Assembly (NCBI GenBank): GCA_007693955.1
Contig: RECR01000111.1
Location: forward strand, 1-36,334
From: Gloeocapsa sp. DLM2.Bin57
GTDB lineage: Bacteria > Cyanobacteriota > Cyanobacteriia > Cyanobacteriales > Gloeocapsaceae
Direction of reading: 5' to 3'
DNA length: 36,334 nt
A model generated the notes under the pieces. That model had not been told where the DNA came from and ran no database searches. It saw only the letters and a list, made by a program, of their open reading frames with translations. This document shows positions 23,692 to 32,146 of this stretch, piece by piece (position 1 is the first letter of the stretch; every line of letters begins with the position of its first letter). The position numbers and the translations under genes are program-made.

Positions 23692-25041
23692 TTAGGAAAA
23701 CCAGGAACGTCGCCAAGTTAATAAAGTTGTTAAAAGGGGAGATTTTTTAGTTTTATGACTTTTTTGGGTTGACCAATCTAAAGCAGTTTTATGGAGAATT
23801 TCTCCTAGGGTTAAGTAAGGAAATTTAAACGCAAATTGAGAGAGTTTAATGTTAGCTTCCATAGCGGTAGCGATCGCCCCAATCATTTCTCCTGCTGCAA
23901 ATCCCACTAAATCAGCCCCGAGAATTTGTCCATTGGTTGTTACAACCAGTTTGACTAATCCACTCGTTTTATCTTGTATTTGAGCTAAGTCTATATTGTG
24001 ATAATAATTGTGTAAAATGTCAATCTTTTTACCATAAATTTCTCTAGCTGCTGTTTCAGTCAAACCAACTCTAGCTAGGGGGGGGTGGGTAAAGACTATA
24101 GAGGGGATAGTTTGTGTTTGACAGGGAGATCGCCTCCAACCTAGAGCATTACCCACAGCTATTTTAGCTTGATATTGAGCCAATTGTACAGAGGGTTCAG
24201 TGGTTATCAACTCTCCACAAGCATAGATACGACGGTTATCGGTTTGGAGATAGGGATTGACTTTAATTTTATCTTGGCTAAGGTTAACCCCTACGCTAGT
24301 TAAATTTAAACCGTTGATATTGGGATTTCCCATGGGAGTTACTAAGACTTGTTCAGTTTCGATCGCTTGATTTCCCGCTTGTAACCAGGGTTTACCTTCT
24401 ATTTCCCTAATTTGGGAGGGTGGAGAAGCATTATAGATTTTGATTCCTTGACTTTCCAAAATAGCTTGTAAAATTCTTGAGGCTTCAGAATCTGCTTGAG
24501 GGATAATTTGTGCAGATTTAGTGATTAGATTAACTTGTTTACCTCGTTGATGTAATAATTGAGCTAATTCTATGGTGTTGATACTATCACCGATAATGGT
24601 TAATTGCTCAGGAAGTTGACTCCAGTTTTGTTGTTGCCATAGAGAAAGACTGGTTAGATATTTGGTGTTTTCTAAACCATCTAGAGAGGGTAAACAAGGT
24701 TGAGATCCTGTAGCGAGTAAATAGCTATGCGATCGCAATTTTCGTTCTTCTACCACTACAGCTAGAGAGGGTAAGCGGACAAATTCTGCTTGTCCTGTGA
24801 CAATATCTACTCCTTGGGCTGCTAAGATACTTAGGGTATTTTCTCCTTGTAGGCGTAATTCTTTGCCTAAATCAGGGTTAAAGGGGTAACTCAATTGATA
24901 GAGGTGTCTATTCAACCAGAGATCATCTAAATTGTTATACAATACTAAAGCTATACGTCCAGGAAATTTAGTCGCTTCAGAAGCTGCAAATAAAGCCTCT
25001 GGGGTATTGCCAATAATCACTAAATCGTATTCTACTGACAT
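23692..25041 (-). CDS. class I pyridine nucleotide-disulfide oxidoreductase-like flavoprotein lacking the redox disulfide
   Basis: The 449-residue product matches the dihydrolipoamide/mercuric/glutathione reductase fold: FAD-binding N-terminus, NAD(P)-binding domain near 150-270, a Y-A-C-G-E-L segment near 285 and a C-terminal dimerisation domain from P-S-I-V-F-T-H-P-P-L-A-R-V-G-L-T. The usual C-x4-C redox pair near residue 45 is absent (the region reads N-N-L-D-D-L-W-L-N-R-H). The C-terminal H-P-T-x-x-E catalytic block reads Y-L-T-L-G-E, so the acid-base His is replaced by Tyr. Both dinucleotide motifs are worn (I-I-G-N-T-P-E-A and I-I-G-D-S-I-N-T). A basic tail ends in W-R-R-S-W-F-S. It is likely a flavoprotein with altered or no disulfide chemistry. 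It overlaps cobD by 10 nt. Confidence 0.85.
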   Translation of the reverse strand: MSVEYDLVIIGNTPEALFAASEATKFPGRIALVLYNNLDDLWLNRHLYQLSYPFNPDLGKELRLQGENTLSILAAQGVDIVTGQAEFVRLPSLAVVVEERKLRSHSYLLATGSQPCLPSLDGLENTKYLTSLSLWQQQNWSQLPEQLTIIGDSINTIELAQLLHQRGKQVNLITKSAQIIPQADSEASRILQAILESQGIKIYNASPPSQIREIEGKPWLQAGNQAIETEQVLVTPMGNPNINGLNLTSVGVNLSQDKIKVNPYLQTDNRRIYACGELITTEPSVQLAQYQAKIAVGNALGWRRSPCQTQTIPSIVFTHPPLARVGLTETAAREIYGKKIDILHNYYHNIDLAQIQDKTSGLVKLVVTTNGQILGADLVGFAAGEMIGAIATAMEANIKLSQFAFKFPYLTLGEILHKTALDWSTQKSHKTKKSPLLTTLLTWRRSWFS

Positions 25042-26084
25042 TGGGATAAAGCCGTAACTAATCTGTTATTTGACTCAGGAGAGAGTATGGCTACGCGGAA
25101 GTAATCTTCTCCTAATTCTGGAAAACTCAGACAATCACGAATGAAGATTTTATCTTGTAGGAGTAGTTTTTGTTGCAATTGTGAACCAGGTAGAGAGGTT
25201 TTGACGAGAAGAAAATTAGCTAGACTCCCTAGGGGTTGAAATTGAGGTAAAGATGCAATAGCGGTAAATAGTTGTTGACGAGAAGTTGTTAACCAATTCC
25301 ATGTCTGTTGTTGAAACAAGGTATCTTTTAAAGCGGCGATTGTAGCCGTAATAGCTAGACTGTTTACTGTCCAAGGATCGCGCCATTGTTGCCAACGTTG
25401 AATACGTTCGGGATTAGCGATCGCGTATCCTATGCGCAATCCTGCTAGACTATAAAACTTGGTCAAAGAACGTAGAATTACCAAATTAGGGTAATCTTGT
25501 ACCCAATCTATCAAAGTTTGAGATTGAGAGGGTGGTAAGAAATCCATAAAAGCTTCATCCACTACTACTAAACCGAAGTTATCGAGATAGGGTAAAAGGG
25601 TTTCACGAGAGAATAACTTACCGGTGGGATTATGAGGATTAGTAATGATCAGACCTTCAGATTGGGGAGAAATAGTGTTTATTGTCCAATTTTCGGTTAC
25701 TAAATCTAGAGGACAGGTATTAATTTTAACTCCAAAAGTTGTTAAAGCCCGCCAATAGTCCCCAAAAGCGGGAGTTAGTACATAAGTACTAGTTAATTGA
25801 CTTAATTCCCAAGCCGCCCAGGTGAGTAATTCTGCTGAACCATTACCAGGTAAGATATATTCAGATGGTATTTGATGCCATTGTGCTAAGACCTGTTTTA
25901 ATTCTGGATAATTTGGATCAGGATAAGCTTTAATACTGTCTAGATCAGAGGCGATCGCCCTAAGTACACTCAGAGGAGGTCCTAGGGGATTAATACTAGC
26001 GGAAAAATCCAAAATCAAAGAGGGTGGGCAATTTGCTATATTACTTGCCCAGTTTAAATTTCCTCCATGATTTGGTCTTCTCAC
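25032..26084 (-). CDS. cobD: threonine-phosphate decarboxylase-like PLP enzyme CobD
   Basis: CobD decarboxylates L-threonine-O-3-phosphate to (R)-1-amino-2-propanol phosphate, the linker of the cobalamin nucleotide loop. The 350-residue product is a fold-type I PLP aminotransferase-like protein. It opens with N-H-G-G-N-L-N-W-A, a CobD-type start, then D-F-S-A-S-I-N-P-L-G-P-P, and has N-P-H-N-P-T-G near 149, V-V-V-D-E-A-F-M-D, the PLP lysine K209 in R-S-L-T-K-F-Y-S-L-A-G and G-L-R-I-G-Y. Histidinol-phosphate aminotransferase is the nearest alternative, but the H-G-G-N start and D-F-S-x-x-I-N-P-L-G favour CobD. It lies 19 nt downstream of the HU gene and overlaps the flavoprotein gene by 10 nt. 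Confidence 0.88.
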   Translation of the reverse strand: MRRPNHGGNLNWASNIANCPPSLILDFSASINPLGPPLSVLRAIASDLDSIKAYPDPNYPELKQVLAQWHQIPSEYILPGNGSAELLTWAAWELSQLTSTYVLTPAFGDYWRALTTFGVKINTCPLDLVTENWTINTISPQSEGLIITNPHNPTGKLFSRETLLPYLDNFGLVVVDEAFMDFLPPSQSQTLIDWVQDYPNLVILRSLTKFYSLAGLRIGYAIANPERIQRWQQWRDPWTVNSLAITATIAALKDTLFQQQTWNWLTTSRQQLFTAIASLPQFQPLGSLANFLLVKTSLPGSQLQQKLLLQDKIFIRDCLSFPELGEDYFRVAILSPESNNRLVTALSQCQ

Positions 26085-26103
26085 ATTAGTTATTGATTAA
26101 TTA

Positions 26104-26388
26104 CTAGTCTTTGGGTGGGGCTACTTTTTCTCTGAATTGTTTACCCGCAGAAAAGGCGGGAACTTGAGTAGCTGGTATATCCATTTTTTCACCAGTTTTG
26201 GGGTTACGACCTTCTCTGGCTTTGCGTTCTCTGCGTTCAAAAGAACCAAATCCAACTAGAGTTACTTTATCCCCTTCGGAAACTGCTTCCATAATGGCTT
26301 CAAAGGTTGCTGTAATGACTGCATCGGCATTTTTTTTGCTTACTGATGCCATTTTAGCAACTTGATCGACTAATTCACCTTTGTTCAT
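26104..26388 (-). CDS. hup: HU family DNA-binding protein
   Basis: HU is a small dimeric histone-like protein that bends and compacts DNA. The 94-residue product begins M-N-K-G-E-L-V-D-Q-V-A and contains the family signature G-F-G-S-F-E-R-R-E-R-K-A-R-E-G-R-N-P-K-T-G and the DNA-arm end I-P-A-T-Q-V-P-A-F-S-A-G-K. It is complete. A strong AGGAGA Shine-Dalgarno sequence lies 8 nt upstream of the ATG. The gene is the first of a compact minus-strand set (next gene cobD after 19 nt), and no terminator is visible in that gap. The 260-nt upstream region carries a pair of direct repeats. Confidence 0.96.
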   Translation of the reverse strand: MNKGELVDQVAKMASVSKKNADAVITATFEAIMEAVSEGDKVTLVGFGSFERRERKAREGRNPKTGEKMDIPATQVPAFSAGKQFREKVAPPKD

Positions 26389-26420
26389 TTTGTCATCTCC
26401 TGTTTAATTTTTGAGTCTAA

Positions 26421-26511
26421 ATCGCTGAAACTGCGATCAACTCTGTGTTTAACTGCAATATTCTAATCAAAGTCTGACCCTTATGGATCGCTGAAACCTT
26501 GATTTTAACTG
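26421..26511. repeat. pair of direct repeats upstream of the HU gene
   Basis: ATCGCTGAAAC occurs at 26421-26431 and 26487-26497, each followed by TTTAACTG (26448-26455 and 26504-26511) at different spacing. The copies start 66 nt apart, 33 nt upstream of the HU ATG on the minus strand. They could be protein-binding sites or remains of a duplication. Confidence 0.45.
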
Positions 26512-26644
26512 AATTAGAGTCAAAACCCGCTATTTATTACAAATCTTTTACATATTCAAAGGCTCACTATCTCTAGGTTTGAGTCTTTTTATTGATTTCT
26601 GTTAAAAATAGTAAAGTTTAGCTTAATTTTTCTCTAGCTATATA

Positions 26645-26705
26645 GGTTTTAGGGGTTATTCCCTCTCCCCGTCTCTCGATCTCCCCATCTCCCCCTATTC
26701 CCTTT
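26645..26705. repeat. CCCCGTCTC/CCCCATCTC-type low-complexity repeat at the end of queC
   Basis: The stretch begins with GGTTTTAGG and continues into alternating CTCCCC, GTCTC and ATCTC blocks. Similar sequence is found, in the opposite orientation, at 36215-36240. It supplies the queC stop codon and the last codons. Confidence 0.65.
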
Positions 26706-27368
26706 TGCAGTAGCTAACTCGGGATAACCTGCTTTGATTAAAGCTTCATCTCGAATACGACAGGAATCACACAAGCCACAGGGTTCTGGATCACCTTGAT
26801 AACAAGACCAAGTTTCGGAAATAGGTACACCAAGTGCGATCGCCTGATGGACTATTTCTACTTTGCTTAACTCTACTAGGGGGGCGATTAATTGTGGCGC
26901 TTTTGCTTCGATACCTACTTTAGAGGAGAGATTAGCTAAACGTTGATAAGCTTCGAGATATTCTGGGCGACAATCGGGATAACCTGAGTAATCTACCGCG
27001 TTAATTCCTAAGTAAATAGCTTCTGCTTGTTTAGCTTCTGCTAGAGACAGGGCGATGGCTATAAATACCGTATTCCTTCCTGGTACATAAGTTGTGGGGA
27101 TTATCCCTGGTTTGACTCCATCTTGGGGTAAATCTTGTTGATTATCGGTTAAAGCTGATCCACCCCATTGGGCTAAATTAACGTCTATGGTGTAATGTTC
27201 GGTTATGCCCAGGATTTGGGCTATTTTTTGAGCTGCTAGTAATTCTTTATGGTGACGTTGTCCATATCTAAAGGATAGGGCGATCGCTTGATAACCTGCT
27301 TTAAGGGCGATCGCTGCTGCTGTTGCTGAGTCTAAACCTCCTGAGAGTAAAACTACTGCTTTAGTCAT
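26649..27368 (-). CDS. queC: 7-cyano-7-deazaguanine synthase QueC
   Basis: QueC turns 7-carboxy-7-deazaguanine into preQ0 using ATP and ammonia, the step after QueE. The 239-residue product has the PP-loop S-G-G-L-D-S (9-14), [23 protein letters not shown] and the zinc site C189, C197, C200, C203. The last 18 or so residues ([18 protein letters not shown]) are encoded by GGGGAGAC/GGGGAGAT-type repeat DNA at about 26649-26705, so the native C-terminus was replaced or extended. The gene starts 5 nt after galE on the same strand, an apparent two-gene operon. The partner queE is about 17 kb away. Confidence 0.94.
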   Translation of the reverse strand: MTKAVVLLSGGLDSATAAAIALKAGYQAIALSFRYGQRHHKELLAAQKIAQILGITEHYTIDVNLAQWGGSALTDNQQDLPQDGVKPGIIPTTYVPGRNTVFIAIALSLAEAKQAEAIYLGINAVDYSGYPDCRPEYLEAYQRLANLSSKVGIEAKAPQLIAPLVELSKVEIVHQAIALGVPISETWSCYQGDPEPCGLCDSCRIRDEALIKAGYPELATAKGNRGRWGDRETGRGNNP

Positions 27369-27373
27369 TTTAT

Positions 27374-28375
27374 CTACTGGTTACCGTGTCGGCGCTGATG
27401 CCATTGCCACGCATGAGTTACAATTGTACTTAAATCAGGGTATTGGGGATTCCAACCGAGAAGATCACGGGCTTTGGCGCTACTACCAATCAGAATTGGT
27501 GCATCACCTGCACGGCGATCGCTTTCAATCACTGGTATATCCCGTTGGGTTACCCCTTTAGCGGTTTCGATTACTTCTCGTACAGAAAAACCATTACCAT
27601 TACCTAGATTAAATACCTCACTGTTTCCACCATTTAAGAGATATTCTAAGCCCAAAACGTGAGCACTAGCTAAGTCGTTAACGTGGATATAATCTCGTAT
27701 AGCTGTACCGTCTTCGGTGGGGTAATCTGTACCAAAAATAGATAGAGAGGAACGTTTTTGTAAAGCTGTTAATAAAGCTAAAGGAATTAAATGAGTTTCG
27801 GGTTGGTGATCTTCTCCTAATAAACCGCTGGGATCTGCTCCTGAAGCGTTAAAATAGCGAAAAGCTACTGATTTTAAGCCATAAGCAATATCTAAATCCG
27901 TTAGAATCTGTTCTACCATATTCTTACTACTAGCGTAAGGACTTAGGGGGTTACGGGGGTGATTTTCTGTCATGGGGACTTCTTGAGGCATCCCGTAAAT
28001 TGCACAGGTTGAAGAGAAGACGAATTTTTTGACTTGTGCTTGTAGCATAGCTTCTAACAAGGTTAGAGTCCCAACTACGTTATTGCGATAATATTGGGCT
28101 GGTTTTTGTACCGATTCTCCTACCGCGATATAAGCGGCAAAGTGCATTACTGCTGCTATTTCACGACTAGCGAATAATTGATCTAAAAAAGGGCGATCGT
28201 TAGTATCGCCCACAATTAACTCTACTTTTAAAACTTCTTTGACTATTTCTGGATGTCCATAGGAGAGATTATCTAATACTATCACCTCATATCCGAAATT
28301 TTTCAAAGCCAAAACCACATGAGAGCCAATATATCCCGCACCACCTGTTACTAAAATTGTGGGTTTATTGCTCAC
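27374..28375 (-). CDS. galE: UDP-glucose 4-epimerase
   Basis: GalE interconverts UDP-glucose and UDP-galactose, feeding galactose into glycolipids and surface polysaccharide. The 333-residue product is an extended short-chain dehydrogenase with [10 protein letters not shown] (10-19) for NAD, the catalytic Y147-x3-K151 in P-Y-A-S-S-K, the S-S-T-C-A-I-Y-G active-site loop and R-Y-F-N-A-S-G-A-D near 174-182. These are the GalE-type features among NAD-sugar epimerases. It is full length. It heads the galE-queC pair with only 5 nt between the genes and lies 41 nt downstream of a DUF4278 gene. Confidence 0.95.
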   Translation of the reverse strand: MSNKPTILVTGGAGYIGSHVVLALKNFGYEVIVLDNLSYGHPEIVKEVLKVELIVGDTNDRPFLDQLFASREIAAVMHFAAYIAVGESVQKPAQYYRNNVVGTLTLLEAMLQAQVKKFVFSSTCAIYGMPQEVPMTENHPRNPLSPYASSKNMVEQILTDLDIAYGLKSVAFRYFNASGADPSGLLGEDHQPETHLIPLALLTALQKRSSLSIFGTDYPTEDGTAIRDYIHVNDLASAHVLGLEYLLNGGNSEVFNLGNGNGFSVREVIETAKGVTQRDIPVIESDRRAGDAPILIGSSAKARDLLGWNPQYPDLSTIVTHAWQWHQRRHGNQ

Positions 28376-28416
28376 TCGCCAATATCTCCTTAGAATTGCT
28401 CTATCTTAAAATAACA

Positions 28417-28830
28417 CTAAAATAGACTTAATTCTCGGGATTCTTTTTCCAACATAGTTACTAATTCTACATCTCCTCTAGCTTGAGCTGCTTGTAACCG
28501 ACGTTCCAGATTTTTACGCATATTTTCCCAGTGAATCTGAGCTGATGTCTGTTTCTGTAACTGTTTTTGAGGTTGAACTGAACAACGATTATCTTGAGCT
28601 GGATTATGAGTATGTGGATTTACTTGTGATTCCTGCAAAGGAGTTGGACAAGTGCTATAAGCTACTCCCCGGTATTGTCGATAGATTTTTGGTTTTAAGT
28701 GTACTATATGTTTAGGATATCTATATTTCCAGTCTTTACCTCTATATTTACCACCTATTTCCCCTTGATCAAATTCGATATTGGCGTTTTCGTAGTCGTA
28801 GCTAATTCCTCTATATGATAGTTGTTTCAT
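28417..28830 (-). CDS. DUF4278 domain protein (longer copy)
   Basis: The 137-residue product has two DUF4278-type modules: L-S-Y-R-G-I-S-Y near the start with G-E-I-G-G-K-Y-R-G, and R-Q-Y-R-G-V-A-Y near residue 54. A Gln-rich linker follows, then a charged C-terminal helix (about 100-137) with R-R-L-Q-A-A-Q-A-R-G-D. DUF4278 proteins are small, cyanobacterial and of unknown function, with repeated Y-R-G-x-x-Y motifs. No signal peptide or membrane segment is present. A second, shorter copy lies 23 nt upstream on the same strand, so this is a tandem pair probably made by duplication. Confidence 0.85.
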   Translation of the reverse strand: MKQLSYRGISYDYENANIEFDQGEIGGKYRGKDWKYRYPKHIVHLKPKIYRQYRGVAYSTCPTPLQESQVNPHTHNPAQDNRCSVQPQKQLQKQTSAQIHWENMRKNLERRLQAAQARGDVELVTMLEKESRELSLF

Positions 28831-28853
28831 CTTTTTAACCTCTTTAATTATTT

Positions 28854-29036
28854 TTAATGTGTATAATGGGCACCACGATAAGTTAACTTAACGGGTTGAC
28901 CTGATCGACGTAATTGTTGTTTATATTGGTGGGTTTTCCAGGGTGAGCCTCTGTATAACCCTCCTGTTTCTCCTTCTTGTACTTCTAGAGTCACAGGGTC
29001 TTTTTCGTATTTAGCTCCTAAAAACAAGAATTTCAT
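28854..29036 (-). CDS. DUF4278 domain protein (short copy)
   Basis: The 60-residue product carries the DUF4278 pattern F-L-G-A-K-Y, G-E-T-G-G-L-Y-R-G-S-P-W and a final L-T-Y-R-G-A-H-Y close to the C-terminus. It corresponds to the N-terminal 62 residues of the neighbouring longer copy and lacks the Gln-rich and helical tail. It ends just after the second Y-R-G-x-x-Y motif, the normal minimal size for this family, so it is not obviously truncated. Function is unknown. Confidence 0.82.
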   Translation of the reverse strand: MKFLFLGAKYEKDPVTLEVQEGETGGLYRGSPWKTHQYKQQLRRSGQPVKLTYRGAHYTH

Positions 29037-29091
29037 AATTTCTGCATTACCTGACTCTCCACCTTCAGATTAACATTTTTCTAGATATTCT

Positions 29092-29124
29092 GTATATATT
29101 GTTACAAAAATTAAGTTAAGTCAA
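29092..29124 (-). promoter_or_regulatory. weak promoter candidate upstream of the DUF4278 pair
   Basis: The minus strand shows TTGACT (29119-29124), a 5/6 match to a -35 box, followed by an AATATATACA region (29091-29100) that could hold a -10 box at long spacing. Poor spacing keeps confidence low. Confidence 0.25.
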
Positions 29125-29165
29125 GAAATGATAACTTACTCAAGGTGAGTAAAGAGTTAGGTTTA

Positions 29166-29228
29166 GGTTTTAGGTGCTATTATTCCTATATATCAGACTC
29201 AGAAGCTCCGAAGCTCCCCTCTCTCGAA
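29166..29228. repeat. dispersed intergenic repeat patch
   Basis: GGTTTTAGG (29166-29174) is followed by TGCTATTATTCC and then CAGACTCAGAAGCTCCGAAGCTCCCC-like sequence. Related patches start with GGTTTTAGG at 26645 and 34788. It lies just past the 3' end of the YraN gene. Confidence 0.5.
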
Positions 29229-29229
29229 C

Positions 29230-29619
29230 CTATTCGAAGCAATCTGACCAAGCTGATTCTAAATATTCTTTTAGTGTAAACTTATATTCTTGGTTTATCT
29301 GAGTATAGATAACTAAGGCAACATCAAAGCGACAAGGCAAATCCGCTAGGTGAGGGTAATCGCTTAAAAAAGCGTTAGCGGTTTGCCAGATTTTGCGCTG
29401 TTTTTGAGGGGTAATCGCCAACAGACCATCGCGATCGCAATTAAACTGTTGACGAGTTTTCACTTCAATAAAGGCTATTTGAGGAGAATTGACCTGAATT
29501 TGGGCGATTAAATCGATTTCTCCCCAAGGACAACGCCAACGTTGCTGTAGGATTGTCCAGCCTTTGTTTTCTAGGTATTGAGCGACAAATTTCTCTCCTA
29601 GTTTACCGATTTGGTGCAT
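29230..29619 (-). CDS. YraN family (UPF0102) protein
   Basis: The 129-residue product has the UPF0102 layout: [12 protein letters not shown] at the start, G-E-I-D-L-I-A and F-I-E-V-K-T-R in the middle. The D and the E-x-K match the restriction-endonuclease-like core seen in this family, and R-F-D-V-A-L-V-I near 95 is also conserved. Such proteins are predicted nucleases or Holliday-junction-resolvase-like proteins with no settled role. It overlaps the 3' end of ndhB by 17 nt, so it is probably translated from the ndhB message. The end of the gene abuts a dispersed repeat. Confidence 0.9.
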   Translation of the reverse strand: MHQIGKLGEKFVAQYLENKGWTILQQRWRCPWGEIDLIAQIQVNSPQIAFIEVKTRQQFNCDRDGLLAITPQKQRKIWQTANAFLSDYPHLADLPCRFDVALVIYTQINQEYKFTLKEYLESAWSDCFE

Positions 29620-31162
29620 CTATATTTCTCAAGGACACTTGTTCATTGAGAATAATACTAGACTGCAGTAATTCACTACTACTCACAGAGTTATTAGCTA
29701 AGGTAAACAGAGGATTAGAGAGAATACCCGCTAAAGTGGTTATGACTAAAGAGAGTACTAAACCCACTTGTAGGGGGCGCATTCCTGGTAAAGTCCAGTT
29801 AATCTCGGGATAGTTTTTCACTACTTCAGACATTTCGTGTGGTTCTTTGACCACCATCATTTTAACTACCCGAATATAATAGTATAGGGAGATAACGCTA
29901 GTTACTAAGCCTAATAAGACTAAACTGTATAAACCTGCTTGCCAACCTGCCCAAAATAGGTAAATTTTGCCAAAAAATCCCGCTAAAGGAGGAATACCGC
30001 CTAAAGAGAGTAAACAAATGCTCAAAGCTAGGGTTAAGAGTGGATCTTTTTGATAGAGACCTGAATAATCACTAATTTTATCAGAACCAGTTCTCAAGGA
30101 GAAAAGAATCACACCAGCAAAAGCGCCTAAATTCATGAACAGATAGATGAGCAGGTAAAATACCATACTAGAATAACCAGCAGTATTACCAGCGATTAAA
30201 CCAATCATGACAAAACCCGCTTGGGCGATGGAAGAATAAGCGAGCATCCGTTTCATGCTGGTTTGTGCTAAAGCTACCACATTACCTAATACCATACTCA
30301 GAATCGCTAAAGCGGTAAAGATAAAGTGCCATTCTACACTCACAGGAGAGAAGACGCTAACTAGTAAGCGAATCGCTAAAGCAAAACCTGCAGCTTTTGA
30401 ACCTACGGAGAGAAAAGCGACTACAGGAGTGGGTGATCCTTCGTAAACATCTGGTGTCCATTGGTGAAAAGGAACAGCAGAAATTTTAAAGGCAATACCG
30501 GCAATGACGAAAACCAGGGCGATGGCTAATCCCAGAGATTCCCCCGGACCGTTATTTAATTCTAGGGCGATCGCGTTGAGATTAGTTTCACCACCAGATA
30601 AACCATAGAGTAGAGACACTCCATAGAGGAATATAGCCGAACTAGAAGCACCAATCAAGAGATACTTTAAAGCTGCTTCATTGGAGCGAGGATCGCGCTT
30701 CATGTATCCCGTCATCAGATAAGATGAGATACTGAGCATCTCTAGAGAGATAAACACCATCACCAATTCTGATGCTCCTGAGAGGAACATTCCCCCTAGG
30801 GTAGCAGTAAGCATAATGGCGATAAATTCAGCTAGAGATGTTCCCGTTTCTTCTACATAGCGTATAGACATTAAAATTGTTATCGCAGTAGATAAAGCGA
30901 TGATAGCGCGAAAAATAATACTAAGGTTATCTCCTGTAAACGCGCCTAAAAAGGCGACCGGGTCAACTGTATCCCAACTTAAGATCAGACTTAATACAGA
31001 AACGAGTAAACCAGCTATAGCTACGTAGGGGAGATAACGAGAGAAACTCCTTCCCCCGATTAAATCACCTAGTAAAACCACTATTAAGGTGATTACTACT
31101 ATACCTTCTGGCCAAATCACACCTGCATTGAGTTGAGAGGCAATGTTACTAGAAAAATCCAT
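29603..31162 (-). CDS. ndhB: NAD(P)H-quinone oxidoreductase subunit 2 (NdhB)
   Basis: NdhB is a proton-pumping membrane subunit of the NDH-1 complex in cyanobacterial thylakoids, which serves respiration, cyclic electron flow and CO2 uptake. The 519-residue product has about fourteen hydrophobic helices and the antiporter-like core, with [11 protein letters not shown] near 133, [27 protein letters not shown] near 228 (the conserved Lys and His) and a central [11 protein letters not shown] near 310. The C-terminal [10 protein letters not shown] is typical of the cyanobacterial form. It is full length. It is followed by the overlapping YraN gene, and the YlqF gene ends 38 nt upstream. Confidence 0.97.
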   Translation of the reverse strand: MDFSSNIASQLNAGVIWPEGIVVITLIVVLLGDLIGGRSFSRYLPYVAIAGLLVSVLSLILSWDTVDPVAFLGAFTGDNLSIIFRAIIALSTAITILMSIRYVEETGTSLAEFIAIMLTATLGGMFLSGASELVMVFISLEMLSISSYLMTGYMKRDPRSNEAALKYLLIGASSSAIFLYGVSLLYGLSGGETNLNAIALELNNGPGESLGLAIALVFVIAGIAFKISAVPFHQWTPDVYEGSPTPVVAFLSVGSKAAGFALAIRLLVSVFSPVSVEWHFIFTALAILSMVLGNVVALAQTSMKRMLAYSSIAQAGFVMIGLIAGNTAGYSSMVFYLLIYLFMNLGAFAGVILFSLRTGSDKISDYSGLYQKDPLLTLALSICLLSLGGIPPLAGFFGKIYLFWAGWQAGLYSLVLLGLVTSVISLYYYIRVVKMMVVKEPHEMSEVVKNYPEINWTLPGMRPLQVGLVLSLVITTLAGILSNPLFTLANNSVSSSELLQSSIILNEQVSLRNIDAPNR

Positions 31163-31200
31163 ACTTTTTAAGCTTTTTATTGCTGACTTAGATTATTTTG

Positions 31201-32052
31201 TCATAGTTTTTGCTGATTGAGGGGAGGAAATTCTAGGGCGATCGCCCCTAGGTTTCCTGTGCGAAAATCATTGAGTAGCGCCATAGCCGTTTTTTCTTTG
31301 TCTTCTTGATAACGTCTTATGGCTAATTTCTCTAGATATTCTTCCCCTGTCATTGTTTCTAGGGGTAGATTATATCGAGTTGTCAACACTTTTTCTACGT
31401 TTAATTCTGCTAATAAATCAACTAGGGTGATAGCGATGAGTTGATTATCATAAGCTGCTTCGCCAATATCTTCACAGATAGCTAGTTTAACCGCGTCTGT
31501 TTGGTTTTCTAGTTTGACGGGAATTATCCCTGGTGCGTCTAATAGTTCGATACTCTCTGATAGTCTTACCCAACGTAATTGACGGGTTACACCTGCTCTT
31601 CTCGCACTAGCTACTACTTTACGATTGAGTAAGCGATTAATTAGAGCTGATTTTCCGACATTAGGAAATCCAATGACTACAGCTCTGACTGGACGTGGTA
31701 ATAAACCTCGACTGCGTCTTTTCTCGTTGACTTTCACCCCTACTAATTGAGCTGCTTTGGTTACTGCTTTAATTCCTTCTCCTGTTTTACCATTAGTAAA
31801 GTAGGGTTCTTCTCCTTGTTGACGAAACCAGTTTAACCACTGTTGGTGTGCTTTTTCCCCAATCATATCTACACGATTGATTACTAGTAGTTTTGGTTTT
31901 GTTCCTAACCAGTTATTGATTTCGGGGTGATGAGAAGCTAGGGGAATTCTCGCGTCACGTACTTCTAACACAACGTCAACCTGTTTGAGTTGTTCTTTGA
32001 GTTGTTTTTCGGCTTTGGCTATATGTCCAGGATACCACTGGATTAGAGACAT
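31201..32052 (-). CDS. ylqF: ribosome biogenesis GTPase YlqF/RbgA
   Basis: The protein is a circularly permuted GTPase that helps mature the large ribosomal subunit. I chose the ATG at 32052, which gives 283 residues beginning M-S-L-I-Q-W-Y-P-G-H-I-A-K-A-E-K, the invariant family start. An in-frame ATG at 32208 would add 52 Asn/Lys-rich residues and overlap the start of the divergent gene. Motif order is permuted: G4 as N59-R-V-D62 (Arg for the usual Lys), G1 as G-F-P-N-V-G-K-S (128-135), then G3 D-A-P-G. The C-terminal helical domain is present. It lies 38 nt upstream of ndhB and may be co-transcribed with it. Confidence 0.93.
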   Translation of the reverse strand: MSLIQWYPGHIAKAEKQLKEQLKQVDVVLEVRDARIPLASHHPEINNWLGTKPKLLVINRVDMIGEKAHQQWLNWFRQQGEEPYFTNGKTGEGIKAVTKAAQLVGVKVNEKRRSRGLLPRPVRAVVIGFPNVGKSALINRLLNRKVVASARRAGVTRQLRWVRLSESIELLDAPGIIPVKLENQTDAVKLAICEDIGEAAYDNQLIAITLVDLLAELNVEKVLTTRYNLPLETMTGEEYLEKLAIRRYQEDKEKTAMALLNDFRTGNLGAIALEFPPLNQQKL

Positions 32053-32146
32053 TGTTTCTTGTTCCTGCAAACTATAGTTTATTTTAAGATTTTTGGGCGG
32101 GTTTTTATGCTTTACTAATTTTAGGTTATGGTTTTGATTAGTAATT

